From the NCBI RefSeq assembly GCF_042242105.1, contig NC_092027.1:6104721-6168720 (forward strand): a stretch of DNA of 64,000 nt, read 5' to 3'. The translations under genes were made by a program, and so were the position numbers. Shown here one piece after another: positions 12,192 through 24,955 of this stretch. Numbering within the stretch: position 1 is the first letter of the stretch; the number at the start of each line of letters is the position of its first letter. The notes beneath the pieces are model-generated. The model had not been told where the DNA came from. It made no database searches and saw only the letters and a list, made by a program, of their open reading frames with translations. This stretch comes from Pempheris klunzingeri. Lineage: Eukaryota; Chordata; Actinopteri; Acropomatiformes; Pempheridae.

Positions 12192-13404
12192 GCAACATTT
12201 TTAATGATGTCTCCAGTACTAATGCGCAGAATTCTGATTTTGGACCCAAAAAAACAAAGAGGTAAAAGAAAAAGAGACAATATAAAATAAAACTCAGTGA
12301 AGAGCTTCACAGCTACAAGAGCTGAAGGTAACCAAAGAGTGCAGAGATGGCTAAGAGCGAGTGGAGAGACGCTGATGGTCGGGCTAATGTTTTAAGACTA
12401 TTCAATATTTATTCTTATCTATACAGATAATTGATGTGGAGGTGAAGCATTAAACAACAATCAATGATTATGTTCTTCAGTCTTTTTCCCCCCTCTTCCA
12501 CATTGTATCTACATCTCTTTGTATCTTCTCTTGCGTCACCAAATTTTTATCTTACATGCCTCCTTATGTGGAATGTTTTAATACTCGGGAATGTCCTATG
12601 TGTGGGTTTAAGGGAAAGCACGTGGAATAACTTTCCTGCTATTTTAATTGTTCCAACATCATCTAGATGGAGAGTTTCATGATGGGAAATAGACTGTGGT
12701 TGTGCACGCAACTTGATTTTACTCCTATTTATGTGCTTTGAGAGTTTTTCATATTATCCACTATGAATGTTAATATCGTTACGGTCAACATCAGCGGAGG
12801 TGATATGGATGCCATCATCCTCTGTAAAAAGTGAATTGCATATAATGGAACAGAAACCTACCAGACCCACAACTTAATAAAACACCAGCCCCTCCTGACC
12901 AGGAAGAGGAGAATGAGAAGAATAACAGCCTGATGCGTCCTGATAGCGGAGTCTGATTGGCTGCAGTGCTTTTGTTGCAGAGGAATCAATATCCCCGTTC
13001 CCATGTTGGCTATTCTACATGTTAAATTTAGCTTAGCATTATCCCGATAGATAAAAAAAAAAAATCATACAGAGCATCCCAGCTATTGGCAAAACTCATG
13101 AATGTTTTTGAAAAGTGCTCACAGGGACAACCAATTTAAATGACAAGCTGCTCCCTGCTGATTGGCTGGAGGATTTGCTCCAGATAAAGTGAGCAGTCCT
13201 CTCATTGGCTTATGGGAGGGACAGCTTACGCTGTGATTGGCCGATAAAGGAAGGGAGGGAGGAAATATAACGCAGGAGGTCCAAATCTCAGTCTACAGTG
13301 TGAGAGTTAGCTGGTGGGGTGGTGGATCAGTCAGGAAGGCATTTGCAAAAAAAGGGTGGGGATGGTGTCGAGGAGGAGTGGCCATTTCACATGCTGCCCC
13401 CTGT
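12192..13404 (-). other. probable cap1 3'UTR
   Basis: There is no coding evidence on either strand between the ppt1 polyadenylation signal and the cap1 stop codon. By position this is the cap1 3'UTR, ending at the minus-strand hexamer at 12408 or 12186. Confidence 0.5.
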
Positions 13405-16400
13405 TTACCCGGCGATCTCCGTTGATGTGGTGACGAGCTTCTTGCCGTCCCAGACGGTCTTGAACTGCTCGGGGACAGGAAGCTCCGTCTGAGGGAGGGA
13501 GTAGAGAGAAGATGTGTTAAAATTAATCTAATTAGTGTAATTTCTCACATTTACACTCTATATCATTTATTCATTGTCAACAAAACCATCTTTCAACACT
13601 TTGACTGAACCAGTGGGTCTGGACATAAGATTCTGTAGCGTTCAGCAAATGTTGCTTTGCTGAGGACCGTTTTCAAAGGATTTGGTGCCCTAGTGAGTAT
13701 TTACCAAACCCCCCGGCTGCCAGGCATTCTTTGGCTCAGTGGCCACACCGAGTCACAAGAATGGACCATTAGAAAAATGAGCAACTGTTAAACTCCAGTT
13801 GTTAAATCCAATCAGAAAAATCTAGAAAATAACTGCTTGAATAAGTTTGTGCCATGACGACAACGTGCAGCCATTAGGAAACACAGAGGAATATCACCAC
13901 CGGGTTTAACCTTACACAGAGTTTTCCAGATTTCCTTCCTGAAAGGATACTCACAAATTCTCCATCTTTGTCTGGTACCAGGATGTTCATCTCTGAGCTC
14001 TTGGCGCTGACGATCTCGCAGCTCAGGGAGTCTTGGCTCAGGTAGACATGGCAGCCGTCCGTCTTGTTGATGGAGATAGTGGGGACCTTACCCATGACCT
14101 AGATACAAAAAAAAAATGACCTCCATAAATACACGTACTGGCTGCTGATTAACAACATGCTGGTAAGAAAGGTGAGATTTAAATCTGCTCCAAGTGATGG
14201 GACACACTTGAGCGAAGGACGGACTCTAACTGAGACAGTGGAGCTGCTCTATGGCAGATCGCTTTGTGCAACTACATCAATATAAAGCACACTGCCCATC
14301 ACTCTCCAGTTGTTTTTAAATTTTTGCTGAACATTGATGCATTTTTCATGAACAGTCAGCCACAGATGATCGTTAACGTCCATTATGGTCTCTTTAAAGC
14401 GTCAGTTTGCTGTTGTTGTCGCACACACCTGGACCTTGACATCCCTGCAGTTGATGATCTCTACGATGCCGACGACATCGTCAAACACCAGGCCCATTTT
14501 CTTACAGTTGTCTGAGGGGGAGAAACAAACATGTTCAGGAGAGAAATAGTCTATTTTATTGGTATTTAAGCTAAATTAGTCATTTATCATCATTATCATT
14601 ATTATATTGGCCATATTATGGTCTTAAGATGCATTTCTCCAGGCGGTATATTTTATTGAGAACTGCAGTCTAACAGTTCTTTAATGAATGATTTGCCTGT
14701 CGGTGTTTCTGTGTGATGTTTTCTCACCATCAGATAAAAGCATTTTATACAGTTACTTTTCCTGAACTGCAGCCCACCAACCCCACTTCAAAGTCATTGA
14801 CTATTTCCCCTGTGCTGGAAACTTGAGGGCTCTCAGACAAAAGTCAGTGTTACAGGAGTACAAGCACCATAATGGATTGTGTCACTTATTATTCTTTGTC
14901 TTGTTTCTGTTTAGGTGATAATCACGCTGCAGGCTTTGGAGGATCTAAGCAGAAAGTATAATGTTATCCTGGGTTCGATGAGGAAGCTTTTAGTCTACAT
15001 TATTGCAAATAATACAATTAAAACAAATATAAAGTATGCTGAGCTAGCCATTAGCAGTTCCTGTTTGCAATGGACCCATCGATGCAGAAACTGTATCGAT
15101 GATACTGAGTACTTTGATAGTGAAGAAAACTCGATGTGATAATTATCAGGCAGGTTCTGGAGTTATAAGGATCTTTTTCTAATGATTTCTAAGCAGATTT
15201 ATGTTTATTTGTGGTGAACATCAGAGATAATAGCATCCTCAGAGAATATTAAGCCAAACCGAATGTAAAAGTATGTGTTTCATGCCAGCTGCAACTCCGA
15301 CTGCTGACTGTGTTGACAAGCGAGTCAAAACAATGTTTTCAGAATATCAGCCCCTTTAACCTCACACAGTGTCTTTTCCTCAGGTCTCGTCATTTGGGCT
15401 AAACTACCTCTAAACCGCCAACACGGGTTTTGTTCTTACCTAAAGTGATGGAGTTGAGTTTGCCCTTGACCTGCAGGGTGCTATGGTTACACTTGAAGGC
15501 ATAAACCACTTGTTTCAGCTCGGTGTCGCTGATCACCAGGCCCTGTACTCCCTCTTGGTTCTCCTGCAGAGGGCAAGAAGAAGAAGAAACCAAAAAAGTG
15601 AACAAGAAAATAGAGCTAAAGAGTAGATGAGACAAAATGGCATTAACCCCAGGACCACCAGCGCTCTAGTGGCAACTACAGGCACCACGACTGTCTGCCA
15701 GACCATCACCTGCAGTTTAGTAACATCTCTGTAACGGGTGTATGCAGCCACTTACTTTAAAACACTGCCTTGTCGAGCGCCGTTCAGCTGTTAAAATGAG
15801 CCATCACCTGTTCTTAGAATCCATCCACGGGTTTGATAATCCATCAAGTGTTATTTTTGGACACAAAAGCAATACTTTTCACGTATTATGCATGTCTAAT
15901 ATTGTACAAACGACTCTTGGGTGTTTTGGTGAATGACACTGCTGGCAGCTTTGTTCACTCTCCCTCGTCCAATCACAAGTTACGTTATTAGGTGTTGAGC
16001 TGTGCACAAAGACCTGAAGCAATGTTACAAAACGGTGTATTGCCCATTTATATAAAATAATTGAGAGATTTAATTCTTTGTCCTGGGTATGTAGTAATCT
16101 ACGGCAACACGGAGGAGCTTTGACCACTGCAGCAGGTGGAAAAACTAACCCTATATGGTAATAAATGTATAACACTGTAACTGCAGTCTGTATGGTTGGT
16201 CAGAGGTGTAAATGCTGAGAAATGTAATGTATGTAGGTGAAAGTATTATCATAATGTATTATTCTTGTGTTTGTTTTATGCATTCATGCATCCATATTAT
16301 ACAAAATGCACTTTTAATGTTGTTTGAGACCCTCAAACTATAAGAACAGGCCACCCTCTGTTCTCCTGCTCCATGTTTCAGTAAATGTGTGTGAAAACAG

Positions 16401-19400
16401 ATTTGTCTCCACTTATGATGTCATTAGGGGATCTGTTGATCATGTGACCTCCTCCAGCCTGTCCGTCCACGCCCACTGACCGCCTCCTGAATCCAGCTCA
16501 CTGCTCACCATTATTTTTCCCCTCACCAACGGCAGCTCTTGATGTCATCAAGATGTTGAAAGCGAGCACGATGGAGCACTGGAGTTACTTTTAATAAAAT
16601 GAAAGATCTTTTTTTTTTCTGTCTCAGAGTTGGATTGGCTGTATTTACTGGTGAATCAACAACTCACCACTTTCCACTTCTTCCCGTCCAGCTCCAACAC
16701 GGGGGGCTGCGTGCGGGTCGGGGCGGCAGACGCAGCCGGTCGGGGACTGGGGGAAGCGAAAGGTTTTGGTCCGGTACGCACTGCAGCACCCTGACCCCTC
16801 AGACCAGGATTCTTGTGGGTCTTCTGGTCTTCACTCACATGCTTCAGGCCTGGAGTCGTCAAGAAAAGAGTTCCACCATGAGCACCAGAGCAGTAAAATT
16901 CTGCTTACATATTCATGTATCAGTATAATAATCTAATCATATAATATGAATAGTGACCAGCGTCAGAGTCTGTTGTCTACTGAGACCACCCACCCTTCGT
17001 GATGTCGGATCCCTTGTTGAGGGAAGCGAACAAAGCGTTCCGACTGGCACCAGCATCACCGCCGCCACCACCACCACCACCACCAGAGGATCCACTGATG
17101 TCCAAGGAGGGAGGAGGTGGTCCAGGAGGAGGTGGGGGAGGACATCCACCGGCAGGAGCACTGGGGGGAGCTGCAGAGCCTGAAGCTACGGGACCCTGAG
17201 GTGGACAGAAAATTAGAAATGAAAAAAATGACATTTTATATAAAATGTAAATATTCTTCACCGTTATTCCTACTTGAAAGCGTACAGCTATTTGAGTAGT
17301 TGCACCATTATACAAACTGGTTAAGGGTACATCCTGAATATCTGTTGTAAAGGGACAAGTTAGGAACTGATACAATGCTGAAGCAATATACTGTAAATGC
17401 AGTCAGAATAATTAGTTTTAGCCAATTATTGTATTTACATTTGACAGGATGCTACATCACTTCCCCACTTTTATTTCCCTATATTTATCAATAATGCAAA
17501 TAAGACACGTCTTTGATTGTGTTTGATAAATGCAGGGGATGAAAGGGCATTGTAAATTATTGCAGTGTTGCTAAACTCCTCTTATTTGAGTTTCTCTGAC
17601 GTAGCTTCAGCAGGGCCGAGGTGCTCATGTTCTCAGGCAATTACCATACAAGATATCACCAAAAGAACTAAAACAAAAGTATCAGGCAGATGTTGAGGGT
17701 AAATCCTGGTGTCTGATATACATGCCATTAATTGATCACTTGAGAATTGCTGTTAAAACGTCTCAGACTTCACTGTAAGTAGGTGGAAGCCACTTGATAA
17801 AAATCAGTCTTATTCTTCACACTCAGCTAAGAACGTTTTCACACATGAGTTGGCTCTTCAGAGGAGGAGAAGGGATAATTCCTCAGAGACTCACAGTCTT
17901 GCTCCAGACCAGTCCGGTGGTGTGGTGCTGTTTGATGTAATTTTGCAGCTCAGTCCAGATGAACAGGTATGCCTTCACCCAGTCCACATGCGTCTTGTCT
18001 CTGTGAGATGAGACAGAAACACAAAACACCAGAATTTGAATACAAAAAGATCAACAAACGATTGTGTTTCCTTTTATGTCTCCAACAGTTTATTGCTCCT
18101 TTTTGCAGCCCACAGGAAAACAGACAATGCATGAAATCCTCCACCCACAGAAGCAGAACCAGTGATTTTCTACTTAAAATAGAACATTTTTATAACCTTA
18201 ATCAACCACCAAACCCAGATGTCAGTGTATGAACTGACTGTTTTGGTTAGATGCCTTTTATTTATATACAGCAATACCGTTTTGTATTTAACTCTGCTGA
18301 GAGCTGACTGGCGTATCAGAGCTGTGTTTCAGCATAAACAGGCTGATTTTTTCTGAATATCTTCTACCTTCTAACTTGACTGTAACTCTGGAAGTCTGCT
18401 CATAAAACACAAATGCTTTGATTTCAGGTCTGAATACAGGAAGTCTAGCACCAGCATGCGTCAGTGTGTCGTGCGGCAGCGCTGACTCAGTAAAACTGAA
18501 TTTAAAAAGAGCCTAGAGGAAGGAAAGATGGAAGACAGATGGCTCGAGCAAACGGTTTGGCTGCACATGAAAGTTCAGCTGATCCTCTTAGTTATCAGAT
18601 GGTAAAACATTTCAAAAACAAAATGATGCCTTTAAGAAAAAAAAAGACAGGAAAAAAAAAAAGTCCACTAGATTGTTGCATCACATCTAAAATGAGTGTG
18701 TGAACAACTTTACTGCTGCAGACAAAACAAGCAGGAAACAGAATAAATGAAGCTTTACTTACTTTTCCTTGTATTCCTTGAGCACACGGTTGGTGTAGAA
18801 CATGGCTGCGTCCTGCATCTCTTTCACATAGGGGCATGGTTTAGGAGCCTGGGACACAAAGAAAGACAAGGTCAGCACAAATGCACCCGTGGCTAAGCTG
18901 TGGTTAAATAAATAGCTCAGCATATGGGGAAATACATTCATTTTCTTTCTGGCTGAGAATTAGGCTCCATTGAACACCACTGTGGTGTCTGTGCTCTGAA
19001 TACAGACTGTATTAAAAAAAAAAAAACGTGGACATGACTAGACTGAAGTGTGAAGCCAATCCACAAGTGCCTTAAACTTGCATTCTTTCTAATGGTCAGC
19101 AGGGGGCGACTCTACTGAGATAATAAGAGAGAAGTAGGCTCATTTTCTCAGACTTCCACACATTCAGACCTGTTTTTCCAACCAGCAAACACTTTACTGG
19201 TTATTTTAATAGCGTCAGTCCATAGTTTCAAGTCTCCTCCAATACAGCATGATTGTTTTGTAAATGATAGTCTATTTAGAGTAAAATAGACGTTAAAGCA
19301 GGGTATGCTTTAGGAGGGAATTAGCTTGTGACCAACCAGTCATAGGCGGGTCATGACAAAGCCTAACCAATCAGATTAGATTAGATTAGATTCAACTTTA

Positions 19401-21993
19401 TTGTCATTACACCTGTACAGTACAAGGCAATGAAATGCAATTTGGCATCTAACCAGAAGTGCAACTTGTAGCAAGTGCAGAAATATATAAAGGGTATGTA
19501 CAGAATATACAGAAGGGTGTTTACAGATGCTATATACAGATTAGAGATGCTATATACAGATTAGATCATCATAATCAGACACCGGGGTCATCGCAGATGA
19601 AACATCACATCTGGTTCTGAAACCAAGATGGTGACGCCCAAAATGCCAAACTCAAGGTTTCAAAATGGCAGCCCATGAACCATGGGTGACGTCACTGTCG
19701 CAATGTCCACTTCTTTTATATGGTCAATGCGATAGGCAATTAGCTTAGCTTAGCATAAAGAGTGGAAGCAGGAGGAAACAGCTAGCTTGGCTCTGTCAAA
19801 GTAATAAAATCTGCCACTGCACCAATTTCTATTTTTTAATATAAGCAATTTTAAGATATAGTAATTAGTGAGCTTTAGAGGTGCAGGTAGGCAATTAGTT
19901 ACCTTTGGACAGAGCCAGGCTAGCTGGTGGCATCAATCTTCTCACCTAACTCGCAGCAAAAAGGCAAATAATGCATTTGCCTAAAATGTAGAACTATTCC
20001 TTTAAAAAAAGTATAAAATAATACAAAACAAATTCAGTTCACAGGCCGCGCTCATAATGACATCTTCAACATACTGAAGTGGGTGTACAGAGAATGAATG
20101 CATCCATTATGTGCATTTGAAAACCTGCTGTTTTATTCATAAGAATCAAAAACAACAAACAAAGAGTTAATCATCTAAACTGTAACAGTGCGGCTCTGTT
20201 GCTGCTGGCCATGTGTCAGCCAAGAAACTGTTGTGCAGACAGTGATGACAGAATCAAAGAGTGGCTTGTTTCCAGCCATCATACGCTCATTTATCTGCCC
20301 ACACACACACACACACACAGTCACTCTCTGTAACACTTCCCATTCCCAGTCTCACCATGGCGACCCATCCGAGGGCAGGCACGCTCTCGCTCACGGCAGA
20401 GAGGTGGTTGAAAAGCGGCGAGGTGCGGTTCTGCTCACGGAACGCCTGCACCTGCTGGATCGCTTTGGACACCGGCTGCAGGAGAGTCATCAAAACTGCC
20501 TGAACAGGAAAGAGACGACACAAAATTTCAGTTTTCTCAAAGAAACCTTTTTCCTGTGGTGTGATGACTTTGTGTACTGAAGACTTTTTCTTGCGACAAA
20601 TACAAGTTCTATCACAAAAGAGTTGTTTTCTTTTTTGGAAATCTCATTTGCATATTCAGCGTGACATGTTTTTGAATAAAGCTGGATTTTAAGTTGCACT
20701 GGAGCCCGTCTTTAAAATGCATCTACACTTGACATTTTTCGCGGCTGTGGAGACCAAAAGAACTGTGACAGGTCAAACTGGGCCGATTCAACGTACTCCT
20801 GCAAGTTTCTGAGGTTGAAGAAAGACTGTTTATTCTTTTCATATTCTTTTCTCGCAAAGCCGTGATCCCGACACTCAGATGCTGAAAAAACGCCATGATT
20901 GTTTGCCGTGGTCTCTTATTAAGTAACAACACCATGTGAGTCAATATCTGGCTGTAGCTTGTCATTAGTGTTAGCATTAATACATGCATCTAGTGATGCC
21001 ATCAATGGAGAACTAAATCAGAAACTAAACCCCTGAAGACACCACACCAGGACAGAACTGGTACCAGAGAGTGCAGGGCTGCAAGAGGCGAGCATAATGA
21101 ATTATACAAAGTGATCAAAGTCCTGTAAAGTTAACTCAGACATTAACTGACGGAGCAGTTACGCAGTGTGTTTAACTCACATCAGAGGGCTTCTGGGAGG
21201 ACGAGGCTGATACGAGGAGTTTTCTCTGACAGCAGAATGCCTGCTGTATCATTTCTGCCTGGAAAGGAAGGGAGGTAATTTAGAAATATGTGGAGAACAA
21301 ACAGGTATCCTGGCATGTTTGTACCATTTCACCAATAATTCTATATCGAACGACAAACATGCACACTACACATTATTTTGGACTGAAGAATGCATTCAAA
21401 ATTCAAGTCTCATAAAGTTTTTCTATTTTTGTATCATAAGGGAAAAAAATTAACAAATAAAAAACATTAACGTTAGTCCTCAGGGAAATCATCAGCAGTA
21501 AAATGTGTAATCTAAAGTAACTATATAGACACAGAGGTTGACTGATGCTTTGACGTTGTATCAGAGATGAACACAAATATTTTACTGCTGAACTGTGACT
21601 TACATGTTTCTGGACATCACCTCCGATCTGCTTGCTGAGGGAGAGGTACTGGGCCAAGGGACCCCTGACGATCTCATCGAAGGCCTCGACGTAAGCCGAT
21701 ACAGCTGCAGGAAAACACCAGGCATAAAAACTTATTTAAAATGTCACAGGATAAAAAGGAATAAATAAAAAAAAGGAGACAAAAGAACAGACCAAGAAAT
21801 AAGTGATACTGCATCCACAAAGCACGTGTCAAAGCACGTGGATGCTTGAAGGTGTCTCACTACGTCCTCAAGAGTTTACAGGTCACTGGAATTAATGTTG
21901 ACATCTGTACCAAATTATCTCTGTGCAGTGATTGCTGTGGTCTTTGTTTAAACTACTTGATGATCAAGTCAAATAGCTTTATTGCCAACATTG

Positions 21994-22027
<34 letters not shown>

Positions 22028-22393
22028 ATTCCACTCCAGATGGCAGATCAGGGGCCAAGGGATTAGTTATCTTTGTTTATTTGAGGAGGAGCTGGACTGA
22101 ATGACTACGGCAGAACTGTTAAATCAGATGTTTATCCGATTTAACAGTAGCAAACAAAAAATGGCAAAAAGCTCCTTTTAGGCAGAGCTTTGGCATCAAC
22201 GTGTAAATATTTAACATTATGTGTATTTATTATTTAAGTTTTATTGATGATAAATGGGCTTATTCTATAACAACAACACTTGATCATTACCTCCCCCAGC
22301 ATCACCTCCGGAGCTGCCTCCAGAGCCTGACATGGACTCCAGGCGACCCACCGCCACCTCCAGCCGCTGCACCAGACTCGCCAACTCAGCCAT
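13405..22393 (-). CDS. cap1: adenylyl cyclase-associated protein 1
   Basis: Twelve coding exons on the minus strand: 22393-22291, 21704-21604, 21258-21181, 20499-20356, 18848-18763, 18000-17895, 17195-16994, 16849-16668, 15563-15440, 14511-14429, 14098-13955, 13488-13405 (1437 nt, 478 aa; human CAP1 475). CAP1 works with cofilin to take apart actin filaments and recharge ADP-actin monomers. The RLExxxxRLE oligomerisation motif is at the N-terminus (exon 1). A helical folded domain follows to about residue 206, then a polyproline stretch ([11 protein letters not shown]) and a poly-Gly run. A WH2-like segment ([14 protein letters not shown]) comes near residue 275, and the beta-helix CARP actin-binding domain runs from about 330 to the end. 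The C-terminus TSTEIAG matches the family. I call cap1 over cap2 because of similarity to human CAP1 and the ppt1 neighbour, as in human 1p34. Confidence 0.96.
19373..19567 (-). mobile_element. non-LTR retroelement 3' end
   Basis: In cap1 between the exons at 18848 and 20356. A (GATTA)n run followed by 'ttcaactttattgtcatta' reads on the minus strand as ...CAATAAAGTTGAATCTAATC, the typical 3' tail of a truncated fish LINE or SINE. Its far end contains a tandem duplication of 'gatgctatatacagatta'. Confidence 0.55.
19735..20005. mobile_element. MITE-like element, copy 1 (truncated)
   Basis: Blocks 'ttagcttagcataaagagtgg', 'ggaaacagctagc', 'tggctctgtc', 'gagctttagaggtgcaggtagg' and the end '...actattcctttaa' recur in the same order in the element at 45831-46339. 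The left end is missing or too diverged to see. It lies in a cap1 intron. Confidence 0.6.
20300..20320. repeat. (CA)n microsatellite
   Basis: About ten CA units in a cap1 intron, roughly 40 bp past the donor of the 20356-20499 exon. Confidence 0.85.
21965..22024. mobile_element. retroelement tail with long poly(A)
   Basis: 'caagtcaaatagctttattgcc' followed by an A run of nearly 30 bases. The minus-strand reading GGCAATAAAGCTATTTGACTTG resembles another fish retroelement 3' end. The adjoining A run could also be slippage. It lies in the first coding intron of cap1. Confidence 0.4.
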
Positions 22394-22395
22394 AC

Positions 22396-24923
22396 CTGCG
22401 AGAGACAGAGAACCATGAAGGAGGATTCGCACAACGGAGAAATGAAACATAAGCTGAAAAGTTTACTGGTTCCTGGTCACACTACACAGCAGCCAGCGGT
22501 TATTCAAATCCATTTCCCCTAAATGGCCGCACTGTTATCTGCAACTCCACGAGCACTGGTTTCCTCAGTGCCTACATGCAAAGAGTCGTCTCTCCATCAA
22601 TGACTTGATTTGTATATTATGAATCATTACTAACATAGGTTTGTAAATTTCACACAAAATGAAGCTTATCTAATCACTAATCAACACCCAGCGTTTTTTT
22701 ATTCAACAGTGTGTGGCAGGATTGTACAGCTGTATTGTGTGAGCTTGTTTGTGTCGTTTATATTTATAAATGCTAACGCAAAGAACACAGGACTGTTTGT
22801 GACATTAATGATGCAGTATGTTATGATGATTATAATGTTCAGCACAAGTTTGACTGACGCTCATTAAGGCCTGAACACTTCAGTTGTTATACAGTTTAAA
22901 CAAGACTTCAGAAAACATTATATTTTCATAATGCAATCACATCAAACCAGACAAATCTATTCAGTTTTTGTGTTTGTCATGCTGTCGTCAGCAGTTCTTG
23001 ATCAACAAAGTACAGCAGACTTTCTGTTGTATTAATTGGGGACTGACTGACTCCTGGGAAACAAGGTGAAGGCAATTACTGCAATTAAAAAGTAGCTACT
23101 TTGATAGGATAACAGGGCTCTGGATCCTGGGCAGGTTTTTCCACGGTTGATTTAGTCCTGGAAGGCTTGTTGGAAGTAGGTGTGTGTGTGTAACGGCCTG
23201 CAATCCAACTCCAACACTGCGTCTTTACCTCAATAAGCCGACACATAGGACTCCTGAAGTTCATTCAGACGATGTTCTCACTTGTAAAGAAGGCCTCTAT
23301 AAATGTGGAATTTTGGACTGGCTGGGATTCAAGTTGACTTTTTTTGGGTGGAGTTTTGGGTCGTCAATCCGAAACAGTGGTTTTAGAGCATTATTTATAT
23401 TACAGTTCGCCAAATGTTCATTCCTCCCTCCAACGTGACTAAAAATGGACATCTTACAGTCCGAGGCTGCGACTACTATTTAGCATTTTGTTTCCTACCA
23501 AGGCGATGTCTATGTCTTGTTTTGTCCAAAAAACAGGCCGTAAATCAAATACACAGTTTTGTAAACAACAAAAGGGAAAAAACAAAACAAAAAAACCAAA
23601 ACACATAACTACAAAAAAATGGATTATTAAAATAGCTGCAGATTAATTTCCTTTTGATCTGGTATACAATTAATGGTTGCAGCTCTATGTGTCTGACAAA
23701 GACTGTGACCAAGATGTTATTACATTCCCAAACTTTTCATCTCGTCAACTATTAAAAATGACAGCGTCTAACCTTCGACTGGGTGATTTAACGCCTTGTT
23801 TTGTTCGCCCATACAGTTCTTTCTTTAAGATGTTCTTTTGAAAAGGTCTTAAAAGATGAAAACATGAGATTAAAAAATTACTTTGTGTAGCAGGAATACA
23901 TCTTTGCCTTTCTGTCCTGTTAATCATCTTGTGAGCCCTCAGATTTAGTTTTGGGGACCGCTGACTTCAGACCCATTCCACTCCAGAAGTTGAATTAATA
24001 GAGCCAAAACATGCCGATTTACAGATATTAACGAGTCCCTCTTGGCCCCGTATGACTGAATTCTACCTTCAGAGTGGTTGAGTAACACAAAAGCAGCGGT
24101 ATTGGTAAGCAGGTCAGGACTTGCTGAGTGCAGGTATGCAGATCATTACAAGGTGCTGCAGACTCTCTGCAGAGTTAAGACCTGCCCCGTTATCCCAAAT
24201 ATGTAAAGTGCAGATGCTTGTAAGTTCGACTTTCAGAGCAAAAACACTTAAGATGGCACTCATTCTGACAAACACCAAAACAGATGGAAATGTGTCCCAG
24301 TATGCAAACTGATTCTCCTTATTCACCTTTTCAACTACATGATTAACCAACTTCAATCCAAGTCTAGCATAATCTGACACCTACAATACACACACACACA
24401 CCTAATGAGCGGCTAACATTACATGAGACGGCTGTAACGTGACGCTGCTCTCATCTGTGTGACTGAGTGTGTCTCCAGTCTCAGGTACTTACACCTGGCC
24501 GACGGTGAATGGACACACAGACCACTCTCACTAATGAGGCTGCGCGAGATAAACCTGCCGCCGCCGTCTCACTTTCACTACAGCAACACTGAACTAAATC
24601 TGTGGATATCTAATGACCGAGAGAGCGCTTAACATGTTTGGCTGTGACAGATGAAGCTCGAAGAACATTTACACGCACTTTCTTAGTTGCAATATTGGAG
24701 GGAAAGGAGGTCCAATGCTAGATTTAACAAGATGTGCTGTCAGATTCGTAATCATTTGCACTTATCCTCGGAACGAATAATTCCAGATTTGATTTGAAAT
24801 TTTGCTAAATTTAGATAATTTTAATCACAAAAGAGTTGCATGTGTTTAGGCAACATTTAACATTTGAGAATTTTGGCATTTGCAGGTTAGAAAATGTTCA
24901 TCTTTCTCAGAGTAAGTCATGAC

Positions 24924-24955
<32 letters not shown>

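Noticed and set aside
16999-17199. Plus-strand Pro/Gly-rich open frame
   Set aside because: It is the exact complement of the cap1 polyproline exon; the minus strand has the conserved protein and splice sites.
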